A stretch of DNA of 64,000 bases from contig JAZOPZ010000018.1 in the NCBI GenBank assembly GCA_045655805.1, positions 1-64,000 of the forward strand, read 5' to 3'. Made by a program: the position numbers and the translations under genes. Origin of the DNA: UBA11475 sp045655805 (GTDB taxonomy: Bacteria; Bacillota; Clostridia; Christensenellales; Borkfalkiaceae). Below are positions 51,290-60,921 of the stretch, one piece after another. Each line of letters begins with the position of its first letter. Position 1 is the first letter of the stretch. The notes under the pieces were generated by a model. The model saw only the letters and a program-made list of their open reading frames with translations, searched no databases and had not been told where the DNA came from.

Positions 51290-52591
51290 TTAAAATACTT
51301 TTTCGAGCACGATAGAGCGAATATTAGGCTTGGTGCTAGAAAACTTCGTCGCTGACAAAAAGTCCTTTTCAGCAGTTTGTAAAGATTGCTGTTTATCGGT
51401 ATAAAAAGTCGCTAGAAGTTCGCCTTTTTTAACAAAATCGCCACGCTTTTTGTTTAGTATTATACCTGCCGAACTATCAATAATATCTTCCATCGTGGTC
51501 CTGCCCGCACCAAGCGTTAACGCAACCTTGCCGTAACTTTCAGCATCAACCGAATAAATATATCCGTCTTCTTTAGAAAACACTTGATGCGTAAATTTTG
51601 GTTGCTTAAATTTTGTAACGTCGTCTAATGCGGTTTCATCACCACCTTGCGCCTTGACCATATTTTTAAAGGTTTGATATGCCGAACCGTCTTTAATAAC
51701 CCTTAAAACCTCTCCTTTACAGTAATCGTAATCGCCGTAACCAGCAAGGCACAATATACTCGTCGAAAGTTCCACGCATAGTTCGCTGTAATCTTTAGGT
51801 GCGTTGCCTTTTAATGCTAAAACAGCCTCTAATACTTCAAGTGAATTACCTATCGCATTACCTAAAGGCGCATCCATATCAGTTATAAGAGCCATCGTCT
51901 TTTTGCCCGCTTTCTTGCCAAGTTCAACCATGAGACGTGCGAGTTGTCTACTTTCGTCTAACGACTTCATAAACGAACCACTACCCGTCTTTACGTCGAG
52001 CACGATACAATCGTCGTCCATACATAGTTTTTTACCCATTATGCTTGAAACTATAAGTGGCAAACTATCGACGGTAGCAGTTACGTCACGCAAAGCGTAA
52101 AGTTTTTTATCTGCCGGCGCAAGTTTTGCCGTTTGCCCTATTATACATACGCCGACTTCGTTTACGATACGCTTAAAGTCTTCAGGAATTAGCGTAGTCT
52201 TAAAATTAGGGATTGACTCCAACTTATCGACCGTACCGCCCGTATGACCTAGCCCACGACCACTCATTTTAGCGACCTTTAAACCGAGTGTGGCAACGAT
52301 TGGCGCTACCGTTAGGCTCGTTTTATCACCAACGCCACCCGTGGAGTGCTTATCCACCCTAACACCGTTAATGCCGTCAAAAGAGAGTTTTTCACCAGAG
52401 TCTCTTATAGCAAAAGTTAGAGCCGTGGTTTCTTCAAGCGACATACCTTTATAGTATATAGCCATTAAAAACGCCGATGTTTGATAGTCGGGGATTTCAC
52501 CCGAAACTAAACCTTGAACAAAAAAATTTATTTCTTCAAAAGAGAGTTCTTTGCCGTCTCTTTTCTTTTTAATAATATCGTAAGCGCGCAT
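51290..52591 (-). CDS. pdp: Pyrimidine-nucleoside phosphorylase
   Basis: 433 residues. Splits thymidine, uridine or deoxyuridine with phosphate. Signature SGRGLGHTGGTVDKLESI (about residues 108-125), phosphate-site KHSTGGVGDKTS and a C-terminal domain with GAGRTTMEDIIDSSAG. AAAGGGGT precedes ATG 52591. Last gene of the deo operon, two bases after cdd. No clear terminator follows. Confidence 0.96.
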   Translation of the reverse strand: MRAYDIIKKKRDGKELSFEEINFFVQGLVSGEIPDYQTSAFLMAIYYKGMSLEETTALTFAIRDSGEKLSFDGINGVRVDKHSTGGVGDKTSLTVAPIVATLGLKVAKMSGRGLGHTGGTVDKLESIPNFKTTLIPEDFKRIVNEVGVCIIGQTAKLAPADKKLYALRDVTATVDSLPLIVSSIMGKKLCMDDDCIVLDVKTGSGSFMKSLDESRQLARLMVELGKKAGKKTMALITDMDAPLGNAIGNSLEVLEAVLALKGNAPKDYSELCVELSTSILCLAGYGDYDYCKGEVLRVIKDGSAYQTFKNMVKAQGGDETALDDVTKFKQPKFTHQVFSKEDGYIYSVDAESYGKVALTLGAGRTTMEDIIDSSAGIILNKKRGDFVKKGELLATFYTDKQQSLQTAEKDFLSATKFSSTKPNIRSIVLEKVF

Positions 52592-52593
52592 AT

Positions 52594-52998
52594 CTACCCC
52601 TTTATATCAGCCGTAAAATTAAGCGGTAACAAATCGAAAAGCGTGTAACTTCTATAGTTTTGTGGAGTACCTAAAATTATTATAAAATCAGGCTTACAAA
52701 ACTCTGCTATAACTTGTCGGCATATTCCACAAGGCGAACAAACAGGTGAAAGTTCGTCTTCCTTGCCACCACAAATGGCAAGTGCAATAAAGTCTTTTTC
52801 TCCCTCGCTAACTGCTTTATTTAGCGCAACCCTTTCAGCGCAACAACCTGCGCTAAAGGAAATATTTTCGATATTAGCGCCCGTGTAGACCTTGCCCGTC
52901 CCAGTAAGTACGGCGCACCCCACACTAAATTTTGAATAAGGCGCATAGGCGTTTTTTCTTGCCTTGCACGCAATTTGCATAAGTTTTGCGTAGTCCAT
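52594..52998 (-). CDS. cdd: Cytidine deaminase
   Basis: 134 residues, tetrameric type. Zinc and proton-shuttle motifs CCAERVAL and SPCGICRQV, substrate loop NAYAPYSKFSVGCA. Converts (deoxy)cytidine to (deoxy)uridine for the phosphorylase encoded next. AAGGGGAAG precedes ATG 52998. Confidence 0.97.
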   Translation of the reverse strand: MDYAKLMQIACKARKNAYAPYSKFSVGCAVLTGTGKVYTGANIENISFSAGCCAERVALNKAVSEGEKDFIALAICGGKEDELSPVCSPCGICRQVIAEFCKPDFIIILGTPQNYRSYTLFDLLPLNFTADIKG

Positions 52999-53007
52999 AT
53001 CTTCCCC

Positions 53008-54177
53008 TTAATCCGTAATTTTTATTTTATTAAAGAAACTTTCCCCAAAAAGCCCCGCTCCATCAACGCCTAGAGCCTCGCACACCGTTGCTGAAATGTC
53101 AGCAAAAGAATTTCTCGTACCTAAATTGAAATTGGATTTAACTTTAGCACCGAAAATAACCATCGGCGTGTATTCGCGAGAGTGATCGGTGGACGGCGTA
53201 GACGGATCGCAACCGTGGTCTGCCGTTATTATTAAAATATCGTCAGACTTTAACTGCTTTACAAAAGTTTTCAAATCGTTATCGAATTCAGCGATCGCCT
53301 TTGCATAGCCGTCGATATCGTTACGATGCCCGTAAACGGTGTCGAAATCCACCAAATTCACAAAACAAAGTCCGTTAAAATCTTCCGATAAAAGTTCGGT
53401 AGCAATACGCATACCTTCAGCGTTTGAAGAAGTCCTATACCCCTTACTTATCGAACGGTTAGCAAAAATATCGGCGATTTTACCAACCGAAATAACGCTT
53501 TTACCTGCTTGATAAATGGCGTCAAGCATAGTTTTTTTTGGTGGTTCGATTGAATAATCGTGCCTACCCGAAGTCCTACTAAAAGGATATTCGCCTTCGA
53601 ACGGCCTTGCAATTACACGGCCGACGCCGTGTTCACCCACTAAAAGTTTACGAGCAATTTCACAATACTCGTACAGTTCTTCAGTAGGCACTACCGAAAT
53701 ATGCGACGCTATTTGAAAGACACTATCTGCCGAAGTGTAAACTATTAGTGACGGAGTTTTTAAATGTTCTTCGCCGTAATCTTTTATAACTTCTGTACCC
53801 GAATACGGTTTGTTGCAAAGCGCTTTTTTGCCCGTTAGTTTTTCAAAAGGTTTGATAATTTCATCAGGAAAACCGTCGGGGTATGTTGGCATAGGTTTTT
53901 CAGAAATAAGCCCTGCTATTTCCCAATGCCCAGTCGTTGTATCTTTGCCTGAAGACTTTTCGGCAAGGCGTGCGTAAGAACCTAATGGATTTGCTATTCC
54001 ACCACCCACACCGTCAATATTAAAAAGCCCCAACTCCTTTAGAGTTTTTGCATTAAAGTTTTTGCTTTGCCTAATTGCCTTAAGCGTGTTGCTACCCTTA
54101 TCGCCAAATTTATCACTATCAGGGAGTTCGCCTATACCAAGGCTATCAAGCACGATAATAAATACTCTTTTGGTCAT
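53008..54177 (-). CDS. deoB: Phosphopentomutase
   Basis: 389 residues, alkaline phosphatase superfamily, two Mn2+. Landmarks are VLDSLGIGELPD, the phospho-acceptor Thr in GKDTTTGHWE, ITADHGCDP and STDHSREYTPM. Interconverts (deoxy)ribose 1- and 5-phosphates. GGTGAAAT precedes the start. Central step between the phosphorylases and DeoC. Confidence 0.97.
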   Translation of the reverse strand: MTKRVFIIVLDSLGIGELPDSDKFGDKGSNTLKAIRQSKNFNAKTLKELGLFNIDGVGGGIANPLGSYARLAEKSSGKDTTTGHWEIAGLISEKPMPTYPDGFPDEIIKPFEKLTGKKALCNKPYSGTEVIKDYGEEHLKTPSLIVYTSADSVFQIASHISVVPTEELYEYCEIARKLLVGEHGVGRVIARPFEGEYPFSRTSGRHDYSIEPPKKTMLDAIYQAGKSVISVGKIADIFANRSISKGYRTSSNAEGMRIATELLSEDFNGLCFVNLVDFDTVYGHRNDIDGYAKAIAEFDNDLKTFVKQLKSDDILIITADHGCDPSTPSTDHSREYTPMVIFGAKVKSNFNLGTRNSFADISATVCEALGVDGAGLFGESFFNKIKITD

Positions 54178-54213
54178 ATTTCACCATACCATTGTAGACT
54201 AAAACAGTCCAAA

Positions 54214-54924
54214 TTACTCTGCTATATCTAAAGCAATTTCCATCATAGTAGTAAAAGAACGCTCACGCTCAGAAGCCGTGGTGTTTTCTTCAGGATAAAT
54301 AAAACTGTCACTTACAGTTAAAATTGCAAGCGCTTTTTTGCCTGCCCTTAAAGCGTTCATATAAAGAGCAGCCGCCTCCATTTCTACACCCAAAACGCCC
54401 ATCTTTGCCCACTCTAAACCAGAGTTAGCGTCGTCGTAAAAAGTATCGGACGAAAGTATATTACCCACCTTAAAATTTACGCCTTTTGCCTTGGCCTTAT
54501 TGACTGCTTTTTCTAAAAGGGAGTAATCGGCAATCGGCGCAAAAGTTCCTGGCAAACGATATTGGCTTGCGTAGTTAGAATTCGTGCAAGCCCCCATCGC
54601 TATGATAATATCACGAGCGTGCAACTCTTTATCAAAACTGCCACAAGAACCTACTCTAATAATATTCTCCACACCGTAAAAATTGTATAATTCATAAGAA
54701 TAAATACCGATAGACGGTTGTCCCATACCAGACGCCATCACCGAAACTCTTTTGCCTTTATAATAGCCCGTGTACCCCTTTATTCCCCTTACGTCGTTTA
54801 CTAAAACGGCGTCTTGTAAAAAGGTGTTTGCAATAAATTCAGCGCGCTTTGGATCGCCCGGCATAAGGACTGTTTTTGCGAAATCACCTTGTTTTGCGGA
54901 AATGTGTGGTGTTGGTATATTCAT
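54214..54924 (-). CDS. deoD: Purine-nucleoside phosphorylase, DeoD type
   Basis: 236 residues, hexameric family. Nucleoside-site IRVGSCGSF, VGNILSSDTFYDD and the ribose-binding GVEMEAAALY segment are visible. Releases purine base and (deoxy)ribose 1-phosphate. GGAGGAT precedes ATG 54924, one base after the deoC stop. Confidence 0.97.
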   Translation of the reverse strand: MNIPTPHISAKQGDFAKTVLMPGDPKRAEFIANTFLQDAVLVNDVRGIKGYTGYYKGKRVSVMASGMGQPSIGIYSYELYNFYGVENIIRVGSCGSFDKELHARDIIIAMGACTNSNYASQYRLPGTFAPIADYSLLEKAVNKAKAKGVNFKVGNILSSDTFYDDANSGLEWAKMGVLGVEMEAAALYMNALRAGKKALAILTVSDSFIYPEENTTASERERSFTTMMEIALDIAE

Positions 54925-54925
54925 G

Positions 54926-55582
54926 CTAATTATCCTCCGATTTAACTGCTTTTACTATTTTACTAGTGCCTAATCTATCAGCGCCTGCGTTTATAAAATC
55001 CTCGCCATCTTTAACGGTTTTCATACCACCAGATGCTTTTACTTTTACTGATTTATCCACGAACTTACGCAAAAGCGTTACGTCATAAATAGTTGCCCCA
55101 CCCGTTGAAAACCCCGTGGAAGTTTTAATATAATCAGCACCTGCATTTGATACTAATTTGCACGCTAATATTTTTTCTTCTTCTGACAAAAGACAAGTTT
55201 CAATTATGACTTTTAAAATTTTGCCCTTGCAAACGCTACGAACTGCTATAATTTCGTTTAAAACGTATTCGCTGTCACCACTTTTAAGTTCACCGATATT
55301 AATTACCATATCAATTTCGTCAGCGCCGTTACTAATGGCGTCGGTAGTTTCCGCCACCTTTACAGCGGTTGAATTGTATCCGTTAGGAAACCCTATTACC
55401 GTACAAATAGCAAGTTTGTCTTTAACATAATCTTTAGCCTTTTTTACAAAGCACGGCGGAATACACGCTGACGCCGTTTTATATTTAATTGCGTCGTCTA
55501 AAACTACTTTAACGTCTTGCCAAGATGCCGTTACTGATAAAACGGTATGGTCACATTTAGATAAAATTTGACTTATTTCCAT
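54926..55582 (-). CDS. deoC: Deoxyribose-phosphate aldolase
   Basis: 218 residues, class I aldolase. Schiff-base Lys in DYIKTSTGFS (about residue 150) and the second Lys in VKASGG. Cleaves deoxyribose 5-phosphate to glyceraldehyde 3-phosphate and acetaldehyde. ATG 55582 is preferred with AGGTG upstream; a GTG at 55591 overlaps the RBS. First gene of the operon. Confidence 0.96.
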   Translation of the reverse strand: MEISQILSKCDHTVLSVTASWQDVKVVLDDAIKYKTASACIPPCFVKKAKDYVKDKLAICTVIGFPNGYNSTAVKVAETTDAISNGADEIDMVINIGELKSGDSEYVLNEIIAVRSVCKGKILKVIIETCLLSEEEKILACKLVSNAGADYIKTSTGFSTGGATIYDVTLLRKFVDKSVKVKASGGMKTVKDGEDFINAGADRLGTSKIVKAVKSEDN

Positions 55583-55609
55583 ATTATACACCTAGTTATT
55601 TTTTGTATT

Positions 55610-55638
55610 ATTATAGCACACGCGAGAAAACTTTTCAA
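55610..55638 (-). promoter_or_regulatory. deo operon promoter
   Basis: TTGAAA (55633-55638) and TATAAT (55610-55615), spacer 17. No obvious DeoR or CytR-type palindrome nearby. Confidence 0.7.
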
Positions 55639-55648
55639 TACGCAAAAA

Positions 55649-55669
55649 AAATTAACTGTAAAATTAACT
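55649..55669. promoter_or_regulatory. 9-bp direct repeats upstream of the ABC exporter
   Basis: aaattaact occurs at 55649-55657 and 55661-55669, a 12-base period, 40 bases upstream of the exporter -35. It could be a response-regulator site, but AT-rich sequence makes chance likely. Confidence 0.25.
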
Positions 55670-55708
55670 AGACGACAATTAAAAAAATAAAAAAATCTTA
55701 AATTAATA

Positions 55709-55738
55709 TTGCAATTTTTCCTAATAATGTTGTAAAAT
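55709..55738 (+). promoter_or_regulatory. Promoter of the ABC exporter operon
   Basis: TTGCAA (55709-55714) and TAAAAT (55733-55738), spacer 18, 46 bases before ATG 55784. Confidence 0.55.
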
Positions 55739-55783
55739 AGTTAAAAAAATCTTTCTAAAATTATTTCAAAAAGGCGGTATGCT

Positions 55784-56485
55784 ATGGCTTTTTTAACGCT
55801 AGAAAAAGTTGGTAAAACTTATTATTCGGAAGCAGGTGGATTTATCGCGCTAAAAAACGTTAACTTTGAACTTGATAATGGTGAATTCGTAGTTATTTTA
55901 GGTCCTAGTGGAGCAGGCAAAACTACTCTGTTGAATCTTTTAGGTGGTATGGACTTTGCAACTGAAGGCAAAATCACACTCGATGAAAAAGAAGTTTCTT
56001 CATTATCAACGAAACAACTTACATTTTATAGGCGTTGTGACGTTGGTTTTGTATTTCAGTTTTACAACCTTATGGCAAATCTTACTGCGCTTGAAAACGT
56101 TGAACTTGCTACCGAAATTTGCAAAGACGCCTTATCCCCTACCGAAGTTTTAAAAAGCGTAGGGCTTGAAGATAAAACAAAAAATTTTCCGTCAATGCTT
56201 TCGGGTGGCGAGCAACAAAGAGTGAGCATTGCACGGGCAATTGCCAAAAACCCTAAACTTTTACTTTGTGACGAACCTACCGGCGCGCTCGACTACAAAA
56301 CGGGCAAACAAGTTTTATCGCTTTTGCATAAAGTTTGTAAAACTAACGAAAAACTCGTTATCGTCGTGACGCACAACCAATCAATTGCAAAAATGGCTGA
56401 CAAGGTTATAAAAATCAAAAACGGTGAGATTGAAGAAATCTACCAAAACAATTTACCAACGCCTATAGAGGAGATTGAGTGGTGA
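55784..56485 (+). CDS. ABC transporter ATPase, MacB/LolD type
   Basis: 233 residues. Walker A GPSGAGKTT (about residue 40), Q-loop FVFQFYNL, signature LSGGEQQRVSIA, Walker B LLLCDEPTGALD and H-loop VVTHN. This subfamily powers mechanotransmission-type exporters or lipid/peptide release with FtsX-like permeases. AAGGCGG precedes the start. Its stop overlaps the permease start (TGATG), so the two form one complex. Substrate unknown. Confidence 0.95.
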   Translation: MAFLTLEKVGKTYYSEAGGFIALKNVNFELDNGEFVVILGPSGAGKTTLLNLLGGMDFATEGKITLDEKEVSSLSTKQLTFYRRCDVGFVFQFYNLMANLTALENVELATEICKDALSPTEVLKSVGLEDKTKNFPSMLSGGEQQRVSIARAIAKNPKLLLCDEPTGALDYKTGKQVLSLLHKVCKTNEKLVIVVTHNQSIAKMADKVIKIKNGEIEEIYQNNLPTPIEEIEW

Positions 56486-58263
56486 TGTCAGCAAATGCTA
56501 AAAACGCCGTACGGCTTTTCAAAAAACATTTATCGCGCTTTATAACGATAACTGCAATAGTTTTAGTTAGCGTAGGTTTTATGTCGGGCATAGGCGAAGT
56601 AAACAACAAAATAAACATCAGTGCAACCGAGTATTACGCCGAGACGAACACTTCTGACCTTAATATTAAAAGTAAATCCCCAACTGGTTTTACCGAAGAT
56701 GAATTAAACGCTTTTATTACGAAGTTCGGTGAAGAAAATATCGTAAAAAGTTTTAGTTATGAAGTTGACGAAAAAGAACTAACCCGCTATTACTATCAGC
56801 CGTTAATAAATAGCAAAAACGACATAAATACTCTTAACCTTTTAGAAGGTCATTTCCCTAAAAACAGTAGCGAAATTTTAACTGAACGTAGTACAGAAGG
56901 TATTACTGCGTACCAAATTGGTGATACCGTTACTATAAATAATACGACCTTTACCGTTTGTGGCGTCGTTCAAAGTCCGTTACACTTGTATCATAATAAA
57001 GAAAGTTCTTTCACCGATACAAGTAAACATTTACAAAGGGTTGTATATGCTGATGTTTCGGCATTACCATACCCTTTAACTAACGAACTTTACGTAACTT
57101 TGCCCCAAAACGAAAGAGAGCAGTTTGACGCTTTTTCAAACGACTATAAAGATATTATTGATGGATATAAATTAGAACTTAATTCCGAAACCGTTACAGT
57201 TTTAAGCCTTTATGAAAACATAGGTTTTTACTCCTTGGTTGCCTACTCAAATAAAGTCGGCGATATAGGAACGATTTTCGTAGTGTTCTTTTTGGCGATC
57301 ACTCTACTCGTTGTGTATTCTGCAATTAGTCGACTCTTTGACGAAGAACGAGCGCAAATTGCTTGTCTAAAAACACTTGGGTATTCAAATTTTAAGATTA
57401 TTAGCGTATTTATATTGTTCGTTTTTACAGCGACACTACTTGGCGGGGTTTTAAGCCTTGGCGTTGGGTTTGCTTTAACGAAAATTTTATACAACGCATT
57501 TAATATGCAATATTTTATGCCGAAGTTTCCAAAAACCGCTAATTTTAACTACTATTTGATTACTTTTGCTATAACGATATTCGCAACTACACTTTTGTCT
57601 TTTATATCAGGATATTCGACCGTAAAAAACAAGCCCAGCGTTTTACTACAAAAGAAGTCCCCTAAAGCAGGTAAAAAAGTGCTTATCGAAAGAGTTCCTT
57701 TTATTTGGAATAATTTGAGTTTTAAATATAAAGCCACCTTAAGAAACGTTTTTCTTTTTAAGAGTAGGTTTTTTATGACGGTGCTTTCAATAATCGGTTC
57801 AACCGTTTTAGTGCTTGCCGGTATGGGGCTACGAGATTGCGCCTCTAAAGTGGGCGAATCTGCCGACTCAATATTAATGATAAGTATTGCTCTTATAGTT
57901 TTTTCAGGTTTACTATGCGCGCTTGTTATTTACAACATAACAAACATCAATATTAGCGAGCGCCGTAGAGAAATTGCTACATTAATGGTTTTAGGTTATA
58001 ACGATAGAGAAGTTACTGGTTATATTTATAGAGAAATTTACGCAACCAGTATTATAGGCGCTATTTTGGGCATACCTTTCGGATTACTGTTTTTAGATTT
58101 TGTTTTTGGATTATTAAATTTTGGCTCTATAACCGATATTTATTGGTTTACCTATATTTTAGCCCCGTTAGCGAGTATGTTTTTTGCGTTTTTATCAACA
58201 CAACTCTTACGCCGAAAAATTACAAAAACCGATATGAACGACTCCTTAAAGAGTTTAGAATAA
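56485..58263 (+). CDS. FtsX-like ABC permease
   Basis: 592 residues. First membrane helix at about 20-40, then an extracytoplasmic domain (about 45-250), three helices (about 255-390), and a second set of four helices (about 425-590) with almost no second external domain. Two FtsX-type cores are visible, each with the ERAQIACLKTLGYSN or RREIATLMVLGYND signature. ATG 56485 is chosen as TGATG overlap; GTG codons at 56479 and 56482 are alternatives. No sensor kinase or regulator lies nearby to hint at bacitracin-type resistance. Confidence 0.9.
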   Translation: MSANAKNAVRLFKKHLSRFITITAIVLVSVGFMSGIGEVNNKINISATEYYAETNTSDLNIKSKSPTGFTEDELNAFITKFGEENIVKSFSYEVDEKELTRYYYQPLINSKNDINTLNLLEGHFPKNSSEILTERSTEGITAYQIGDTVTINNTTFTVCGVVQSPLHLYHNKESSFTDTSKHLQRVVYADVSALPYPLTNELYVTLPQNEREQFDAFSNDYKDIIDGYKLELNSETVTVLSLYENIGFYSLVAYSNKVGDIGTIFVVFFLAITLLVVYSAISRLFDEERAQIACLKTLGYSNFKIISVFILFVFTATLLGGVLSLGVGFALTKILYNAFNMQYFMPKFPKTANFNYYLITFAITIFATTLLSFISGYSTVKNKPSVLLQKKSPKAGKKVLIERVPFIWNNLSFKYKATLRNVFLFKSRFFMTVLSIIGSTVLVLAGMGLRDCASKVGESADSILMISIALIVFSGLLCALVIYNITNINISERRREIATLMVLGYNDREVTGYIYREIYATSIIGAILGIPFGLLFLDFVFGLLNFGSITDIYWFTYILAPLASMFFAFLSTQLLRRKITKTDMNDSLKSLE

Positions 58264-58267
58264 AATT

Positions 58268-58293
58268 AAGCCTTGCAATTAGCAGGGCTTTTT
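58268..58293 (+). terminator. Terminator of the ABC exporter operon
   Basis: Nine-base stem (aagccttgc / gcagggctt, one G-U pair), 5-base loop, T run. Five bases past the permease stop. Confidence 0.85.
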
Positions 58294-58325
58294 AATTGCA
58301 TAAAAAATTGCTTATTAAAAATACT

Positions 58326-59828
58326 ATGAGTATGGAAAACACCAGTACAATCAATTTAAGCAAAATCATCAAAAAACTTAAAGAAGATTTTTCGTCTGAC
58401 GATATAAAATTTTTTTCGTTTAAGGTTGGAAAAAAACTCGATGCCTGCCTAATTTTTGTAGACTCTTTAAGCGATAAAACGGCACTTGCAAAATGCGTCG
58501 TAAAACCATTAATAGCACTTGAATTTGACGGAGATGCAAAAAAGGTAAAAAGCGCTATTTTATCACCAGAACTTACCGAGTTTACTAGCGAAACTGAACT
58601 TTATGGTGAGATTTTATCGGGCAACGGTGTCCTGATAATCGACCAAAGTGATAAATTTTACTCCGTTGGATTAAAAAAGTTTGAAAAGCGAGCCGTGGCT
58701 GAACCCCCTACTTCAATCACGCTTAAAGGACCTAGAGAAGGGTTCGTTGAAGACCTGATATCAAACATAGCCTTAATCAGAAGACGACTTAAAAGCAAAG
58801 ACTTGAAAGTTGAATATTTAAGTATAGGCAAATACTCTCAAACACAAGTTGCGCTTTGCTTCGTTGACGGTGTAGTTAGACCTAAATTAAAAGATAAAAT
58901 TAAGAAAAAAATTCAATCCATTAGCGTAGATTTTATACCCGACTCGTCTTATATTGCAAAATTTTTAAGCGAACATAAAACTGCGTTTTTCAAGCAAGTA
59001 GGCACTACCGAAAAGCCCGATATATTTTTATCAAGAGTAATCGAAGGCAGAGTTGGTTTACTAGTAGACGGCTCTCCTTTTGCTTTAACTTTACCTTATT
59101 TAATTATTGAAGATTTTCAAAGCGCCGACGATTATTACAGCAACGGTTACAAAGCGACTGCCGTTAGAGCGTTAAGGCTTTTATCAGTAATTTTGGCAAT
59201 AACTTTGCCTGCGTTTTTCGTTTCGGCAGAACTTTTTCATTTGCAACTTTTACCACTTTCATTTCTGCTCACTATAGTAAGTAGCGTTAAAGGTATTCCG
59301 TTATCTCCTAGTTTTGAAATGTTTATAACGCTTACGATATTTGAAATACTAAACGAGGCAAGCATTCGTATGCCTAAATACGTAGGCATGGCAGTTTCCG
59401 TCGTAGGTGGTTTGGTGCTTGGAGAAACTGCTGTTTCGGCAGGAATAATTTCAGCGCCGACCTTAATGATAGTAGCAATTTCAGGCATATGTTTATACAC
59501 CGTACCCGAACTAGTACAAACGTTTTCTCTATTAAGAATTCTATTTTTATTATCGGCGGGCTCAGTCGGTGGCTACGGAATAGTTATAATAGCAGTTGCT
59601 CTATTGGCGTATTTAGTTTCGTTTGAAAGTTACGATACTCCTCTTTTAGCACCGTTTGCCCCACTAATTACAAGCGACCTTAAAGACGGATTTTACAAGG
59701 GCTTTATTGAAGAATTAACCACGCGTCCAAAATCCTTGCATTCACCGAATAAAACACGGCTAAAACTATCAAATGGCAGTAAAAAGGGTGCAAACGGTAG
59801 TGCAAAAGACGACCACGAGGAAGAATAA
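58326..59828 (+). CDS. gerAA: Spore germination protein, GerA A-subunit
   Basis: 500 residues. N-terminal soluble domain (about 1-290) with the family segments AEPPTSITLKGPREGFVEDLISNI split over residues 135-160 and DVKGR-like VIEGRVGLLVDGSPFALTLP, followed by about five membrane helices. A, B and C subunits form the nutrient germinant receptor in the spore inner membrane. ATG 58326 is chosen (ATG 58332 is also possible); no good RBS exists. The upstream TTG frame overlaps the terminator. Product name is secure; germinant unknown. Confidence 0.93.
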   Translation: MSMENTSTINLSKIIKKLKEDFSSDDIKFFSFKVGKKLDACLIFVDSLSDKTALAKCVVKPLIALEFDGDAKKVKSAILSPELTEFTSETELYGEILSGNGVLIIDQSDKFYSVGLKKFEKRAVAEPPTSITLKGPREGFVEDLISNIALIRRRLKSKDLKVEYLSIGKYSQTQVALCFVDGVVRPKLKDKIKKKIQSISVDFIPDSSYIAKFLSEHKTAFFKQVGTTEKPDIFLSRVIEGRVGLLVDGSPFALTLPYLIIEDFQSADDYYSNGYKATAVRALRLLSVILAITLPAFFVSAELFHLQLLPLSFLLTIVSSVKGIPLSPSFEMFITLTIFEILNEASIRMPKYVGMAVSVVGGLVLGETAVSAGIISAPTLMIVAISGICLYTVPELVQTFSLLRILFLLSAGSVGGYGIVIIAVALLAYLVSFESYDTPLLAPFAPLITSDLKDGFYKGFIEELTTRPKSLHSPNKTRLKLSNGSKKGANGSAKDDHEEE

Positions 59829-59832
59829 TACT

Positions 59833-60921
59833 ATGATTAAAGAATTAAAGTCAAGACAAATAGCCTTTTTGTTTTTGGCGTTTTTGCCGTTAGTTAAGTT
59901 TTTTACTTTACCAAAATCAGCAACACAAATTGCCAATGAAGATATGTGGCTTTCCGTACTTATTTGTATAATTTTAGACTGCATTGCAATCATCTCTTTA
60001 CTATACGCAAATAAAAAATTTGATGCGGATTTTTACACAATACTAGAATTTAACGTAGGTAAAATACCCACTAAAATTATTTACTGTGTTTACTATATAT
60101 ATTTTCTATCAAAGGCGTTTACGCCGATATTTGAGCAATATAACTTTTTGCAAACGACTTTATACGAACCTGCTCCAACTTCATTTAAGTACTTTCCTTT
60201 TTTAATTTTAGCAATTTATTTATGCGTACTTAAAGTTCGTTCTATTGGGAGACTTTCAGATATATTATGGCCGATAACTATTATAAGCGTCGTTGTACTA
60301 CTTTTGCTTGCAATAAACGATATCGACTACGGCGCAATACTACCCATTGGCGCTAATGGTAGCAAAATTTTTAAGACAAGTTTTTATATTTTGAATTGGT
60401 TTACCGACGCAACTTACCTGCTCTTTTTATTAGGAAACTATAAAACTGAAAAAACCTCAAATGCAAAAATACTTCTTGGATTTGGGTCATACGCAATTAT
60501 CACTTTATTATTTTGTATCGTATTTTATTCAGTATTTACTTTTGTCGCAAGCAGAGAACTCTTTGCAATAACCGAAATTTCGAAATACTCTAACGTGTTA
60601 AATTCTATCGGACGGTTTGATTACATGGCTATTTTTGCGCTACTAATTCCACATACGGTTGCAGTGATTTTGCCTTTACATTTTGCGACTAGGATAATAA
60701 ATACTATTTTTCCTGTAAAGCACACTGTAATATATTCTATAATTACCTGCATTTTAGTGTATGCGCCTATAGTTTGGCTAAACCCTTACGCAACTGCGAT
60801 TGCCGAAGTAATCCACACTAAACTTTCGATAGCAACCTTAATTTTAGGCAATATATTCCCTGCACTAGTCATACTTTTCAAAAAACCAAAGGAGAAAACC
60901 AATGAAGTTTACGCGCGCTAA
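59833..60921 (+). CDS. gerAB: Spore germination protein, GerA B-subunit (permease-like)
   Basis: 362 residues with ten predicted membrane helices, APC-superfamily amino-acid permease fold; the usual length for GerAB. Probably holds the germinant-binding pocket. ATG 59833 fits the family N-terminus (IKELKSRQIAFLF) and follows the gerAA stop by two bases; an earlier in-frame ATG (59773) would overlap gerAA. Confidence 0.93.
   Translation: MIKELKSRQIAFLFLAFLPLVKFFTLPKSATQIANEDMWLSVLICIILDCIAIISLLYANKKFDADFYTILEFNVGKIPTKIIYCVYYIYFLSKAFTPIFEQYNFLQTTLYEPAPTSFKYFPFLILAIYLCVLKVRSIGRLSDILWPITIISVVVLLLLAINDIDYGAILPIGANGSKIFKTSFYILNWFTDATYLLFLLGNYKTEKTSNAKILLGFGSYAIITLLFCIVFYSVFTFVASRELFAITEISKYSNVLNSIGRFDYMAIFALLIPHTVAVILPLHFATRIINTIFPVKHTVIYSIITCILVYAPIVWLNPYATAIAEVIHTKLSIATLILGNIFPALVILFKKPKEKTNEVYAR

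Noticed and set aside
58296..58332. Sigma-G-like promoter (GCATA and AATACTA) ahead of gerAA
   Set aside because: The -10-like element would overlap the chosen start codon and the match is poor in AT-rich DNA; not enough to call.
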